NCBI GenBank assembly: GCA_002435985.1
Contig: DIXD01000023.1
Coordinates: 1 to 35,088 of the forward strand
Source of the DNA: Spirochaetaceae bacterium UBA6089
GTDB taxonomy: Bacteria > Spirochaetota > Spirochaetia > Treponematales > Rectinemataceae
Direction of reading: 5' to 3'
DNA: 35,088 bases
Both the position numbers and the translations under genes were made by a program. Below the pieces are notes generated by a model, which saw only the letters and a list, made by a program, of their open reading frames with translations, made no database searches and was not told the DNA's origin. This document shows, one piece after another, positions 32,407 to 35,088 of this stretch (positions are counted from its first letter, which is position 1; each line of letters starts with the position of its first letter).

Positions 32407-33279
32407 TTATTCCTTGATCGAGCCGGCAAGGACGCCCTTCACAAAATATTTCTGAAGCGCAAAGAAAACGACAAGCGGCAGCACCATCGATATAAACGCG
32501 GCCGCAGTCAGATATTCCCAGCCACCGCCATAAGAGTTGACCATACTGCTGATAGTCACGGTCATGGGTGCCACGTCAGGAGTTCCTCCCAGGTAAATCA
32601 GCGCTATAAGTAGATCATTCCAGACCCACATAAACTGGAAAATGGCCAACGACGATATGGCCGGAATCGACGTGGGCAGAACGAGTCTCAAGAATATCGT
32701 AGGATGCGAAGCTCCGTCTATCTGGGCAGATTCGATCAGCGACTTAGGAAGCTGAGATATGAAGTTGCGGAGAAGATAAATGGCAAAGGGGAGACCGTAG
32801 GCGGTGTGCGCAAGCCAGATGCCGATAAAATTCCCCGTAAGCCCGATCTTGTTGAATAACCTGAGCACCGGTATCAGGGTCATCTGCAGGGGCACGACGA
32901 TGAGTGCGACGACCATGAGGTACAAGGGTTTTCTGAGAGGAAAGCGCATCCAGGCAAAAGCGTAGGCAGTGCAGGCGGCGATGAAGATGGGCATCAATGT
33001 GGAGGGGACAGCGATCAGTAGGCTGTTCATAAAGCTTCTGCCCATGTTTCCCCGCGTGAGCACGTATGCATAATTTTCGAGAGTGAAGGAGAAGGGAGTC
33101 TTGAATGCCTCCCACCAACCGTTGGTCGCAATCATGCTCTTCGGACGAAAAGAACTGACCAGAAGCCCCAGTGAAGGGATACTCCACGCGATACAGATCA
33201 GTATCAGGACCACGTGGAGTGGAACGGCGCCAAGTACCCGTTTCCAACCAGTGTTCACGGAGCCGGATTTGCTAGCCAT
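32407..33279 (-). CDS. Sugar ABC transporter permease, MalG type
   Basis: 290 residues, six membrane helices. The EAA loop ESAQIDGASHPTIFLRLVLP, then TSIPAISSL, contacts the ATPase; the C-terminus KYFVKGVLAGSIKE is the usual CUT1 permease ending. AGAGGAAA precedes ATG 33279, which lies eight bases before the upstream permease stop (overlap). No ATPase subunit is in the window; CUT1 systems often share one MsmK-type ATPase encoded elsewhere. Confidence 0.92.
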   Translation of the reverse strand: MASKSGSVNTGWKRVLGAVPLHVVLILICIAWSIPSLGLLVSSFRPKSMIATNGWWEAFKTPFSFTLENYAYVLTRGNMGRSFMNSLLIAVPSTLMPIFIAACTAYAFAWMRFPLRKPLYLMVVALIVVPLQMTLIPVLRLFNKIGLTGNFIGIWLAHTAYGLPFAIYLLRNFISQLPKSLIESAQIDGASHPTIFLRLVLPTSIPAISSLAIFQFMWVWNDLLIALIYLGGTPDVAPMTVTISSMVNSYGGGWEYLTAAAFISMVLPLVVFFALQKYFVKGVLAGSIKE

Positions 33280-34252
33280 TTTTTTCCTCTGCATTGAAGC
33301 GCTTGAGATTCATGATCATGACCGGAATAATCGCCAACAGAAGCAACGTCGCGATCGCGCTCGCCCGCCCGTAGTTTCTATAATTGAACATTTCTTTGTA
33401 CATCCTATTCGCGATGACCTCGGTTCCCAGGTTGCCGTTGGTCATCACATAGACGATGTCGAAGACCTTGAGGACATTGATGATGAGCGTCGTCGCGACC
33501 ACTGTGATCGTCGGCATCATGAGCGGAAGAATAATCTTGAAGAATATGGCGATTTCACCAGCACCATCGATTCGGGCGGCCTCCAGGACATCCTCGCTGA
33601 TACCCTTGAGCCCGGCGGAGAGGATCACCATCGCAAAACCTGTCCACATCCAGATGCCGACCACAATGAGGGCGATGTTGTTGGTCGATCGATCGAAGAG
33701 CCAGGCTTTTGGCACAAAGTTCGGAAACAACGCAGTCAGAAAGGCGTTGACCGTGCCTATCTGCGTAGTCCCTGCGGGCCTGAACTCGTACATAAAGCGC
33801 CAGATCACACCGGCGGCCACGGATGAGATGGCCATAGGAAGAAAAATGAAGACCTTCGCCACCGACTCATATTTCACCCTATCGGAGAGCACTGCGATGA
33901 GCAGCCCCAGCACAAGGCAGACAAGCGTAAAAAATACGAGCCAGAGAAGATTGTTCCTGAGAACCACGAGCATGCCCGGATCGGTGAATATATACAGGTA
34001 GTTTTTCAGTCCCACGAAGTTTTCCGAGCGCGCATCCATAAAACTCAATACCACGGTGTGGACAACTGGATAGACGAGGAAAATGATCAGCAGTGATACG
34101 GCAGGAAGAATCCAGAACCACGGACGCAAGACAGTCGCGGCCTTTTTTCCGACACGAGCCGCGACTCGCTCCGTGATCATGAGGTACGCCCACAGAAAAA
34201 TCGGAATCACCGCAAGCGCAACGATCGCCATCAGGATATAGTTGGTATGCAT
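33272..34252 (-). CDS. Sugar ABC transporter permease, MalF type
   Basis: 326 residues, with an extra N-terminal helix (YILMAIVALAVIPIFLWAYL) before the core helices starting PWFWILPAVSLLIIFLVYP. The EAA loop is EAARIDGAGEIAIFFKIILP, then LMMPTITVV. The N-terminal extension is shorter than that of enteric MalF. GAGGAAA precedes ATG 34252. Forms the heterodimeric channel with the MalG-type permease. Confidence 0.92.
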   Translation of the reverse strand: MHTNYILMAIVALAVIPIFLWAYLMITERVAARVGKKAATVLRPWFWILPAVSLLIIFLVYPVVHTVVLSFMDARSENFVGLKNYLYIFTDPGMLVVLRNNLLWLVFFTLVCLVLGLLIAVLSDRVKYESVAKVFIFLPMAISSVAAGVIWRFMYEFRPAGTTQIGTVNAFLTALFPNFVPKAWLFDRSTNNIALIVVGIWMWTGFAMVILSAGLKGISEDVLEAARIDGAGEIAIFFKIILPLMMPTITVVATTLIINVLKVFDIVYVMTNGNLGTEVIANRMYKEMFNYRNYGRASAIATLLLLAIIPVMIMNLKRFNAEEKNG

Positions 34253-34299
34253 GCTTTTCCTCGTAGGATGTTAGGCCCGGCTGCCTAGCCCATAACAAG

Positions 34300-34345
34300 A
34301 TTCACCAGGGGAAGACTCACCGGGGCGAGACTCCCTCGGGGCGAG
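34300..34345. repeat. Three imperfect 15-16 bp tandem repeats
   Basis: ATTCACCAGGGGAAG (34300-34314), ACTCACCGGGGCGAG (34315-34329) and ACTCCCTCGGGGCGAG (34330-34345) follow one another in the gap between the binding-protein gene and the permeases. Confidence 0.7.
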
Positions 34346-34373
34346 GGGGAATGCATCTTGCTCCTGCCCCGAG
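34335..34373 (-). other. Hairpin between binding-protein and permease genes
   Basis: CTCGGGGC (34335-34342) and GCCCCGAG (34366-34373) are exact complements, 11 bases after the binding-protein stop. Such hairpins often protect the binding-protein message and reduce read-through into the permeases; no U-tract is present. Confidence 0.45.
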
Positions 34374-34383
34374 AGCATGGCAC

Positions 34384-35088
34384 TTACTTGTATACGTCCT
34401 TGCGGACTTTCTCGAGCCCTGCGAGGATCGAGTCGAGTTGTTTAGGATTGTCGATGTAGCTGACGACCGCAGACCAGAATGCCGCGTTCATCTCCGGCTT
34501 CATCATGTCCGAAGCGTCGAACACTACAATCTCGCTCTTGTTCAGAATATCTGCCGCTCGCTTGGTGAGCGGATCGGAATAGAAGACGAGAGAGACATTC
34601 TTGTTCGTGGCAAGGGCTCCGGTGCCTGCCGCCCAGAACGCCTGAGCTTCGGCGCTTGCGAGATAATTCACAAACTGCCTGATCTCAGGGGTATCTCTGA
34701 AGACTCCCACGACATCGGCTGCGGCCTCGACAGCCTTGGAATACCTGGCATCGATCGAGGGGAAGGCAACGAAGTCGAAATCCTGCACTGGCTTGAGAGT
34801 CGGGAACTGATTCGTGATGAATCCTTGGATGAAGCTCGCCTGCTGATGCAGGAGCGCTTGCGGCGGCTGAGAGAATAGCGGGGCGGCTGCGTTGCCGAAA
34901 TTGGTGGAGTTGACATAGGCGGAGCCGCCGTAGATCATCTTCTGGTCGGCAACGATTTGTCCCCAGATCTCCCAGACTTTTTTTACTTCAGGGCTGGTCC
35001 ACGACAGTTTTCCTTCATACCAGTCGCGGTATTTGTCCGGCCCGTTCACGCGCAGGAATATGTTCTCGAGCCAGTCGGTTCCAACCCA
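34384..35088 (-). CDS. ABC sugar-binding lipoprotein/periplasmic protein, C-terminal part (runs off window)
   Basis: About 234 residues, open to the right edge. The sequence WLENIFLRVNGPDKYRDWYE, then PEVKKVWEIWGQIVADQKM, PLFSQPPQALLHQQASFIQG, DFDFVAFPSID and EIRQFVNYLASAEAQAFWAA is the C-terminal lobe of CUT1 (MalE-like) solute-binding proteins. The signal peptide and N-lobe are outside the window. First gene seen of the binding protein-permease-permease-LacI-GH65 operon, giving it its sugar specificity. Confidence 0.88.
   Translation of the reverse strand, partial: WVGTDWLENIFLRVNGPDKYRDWYEGKLSWTSPEVKKVWEIWGQIVADQKMIYGGSAYVNSTNFGNAAAPLFSQPPQALLHQQASFIQGFITNQFPTLKPVQDFDFVAFPSIDARYSKAVEAAADVVGVFRDTPEIRQFVNYLASAEAQAFWAAGTGALATNKNVSLVFYSDPLTKRAADILNKSEIVVFDASDMMKPEMNAAFWSAVVSYIDNPKQLDSILAGLEKVRKDVYK

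Overview
The window reads as ordinary chromosome from a strictly anaerobic, fermentative bacterium, probably a spirochaete (Treponemataceae or Rectinemataceae-like). That placement is inference from gene content and protein character. The anaerobe signs are a superoxide reductase/rubrerythrin/rubredoxin set, ferredoxin-type ATPases and citramalate-based isoleucine synthesis. No rRNA, tRNA, CRISPR array, insertion sequence, phage gene or origin was seen. Gene density is high, and nearly every gene has a recognisable family.

Layout. 1-164: start of clpP running off the left edge. 424-1982: TlpA-type thioredoxin plus CcdA, an extracytoplasmic thiol-redox pair. 1969-6612 (minus): radA, malQ (4-alpha-glucanotransferase) and a Gate-domain membrane protein, tightly coupled. 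6795-12575: a lower-GC block holding a PadR regulator and a DUF5320 protein on the plus strand. On the minus strand it holds a ferredoxin with a Gly/Arg tail, a COG0731 radical SAM protein, two MinD/Mrp-type ATPases with inserted ferredoxin domains, and a NifX/NafY-family protein. Next come broken brnQ and metallo-beta-lactamase-fold fragments; a DUF134 regulator lies upstream. This resembles the anaerobe-specific 'orange protein' (ORP)/NifX-MinD gene neighbourhoods, whose function is still poorly defined, and is the least understood system here. 12709-13947: an RlmI-like rRNA methyltransferase whose 5' half has the low GC of the block and whose 3' half is GC-rich.

14065-15686 (minus): rubrerythrin, desulfoferrodoxin and rubredoxin, a complete reductive oxygen-defence operon, followed by a small unknown protein. 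15813-16520: RadC-type JAMM protein. 16601-17779: an alpha-oxoamine synthase of KBL/serine-palmitoyltransferase type. 17933-23003: two complete potassium uptake systems back to back, KtrBA (minus) and TrkA-TrkH (plus), with facing promoters; trkA looks leaderless.

23040-28206 (minus): an ilvB-ilvN-ilvC-cimA operon preceded by a promoter, a 39-residue Ile/Leu/Val-rich leader peptide, three mutually exclusive RNA pairings and an intrinsic terminator. This is a textbook transcription attenuator, read directly from the sequence. 28312-35088 (minus): an alpha-glucoside operon in the order solute-binding protein (cut by the right edge), two permeases, LacI regulator, and a GH65 glycoside phosphorylase fused to beta-phosphoglucomutase. 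With MalQ it suggests uptake and phosphorolysis of alpha-linked disaccharides or oligosaccharides to glucose 6-phosphate.
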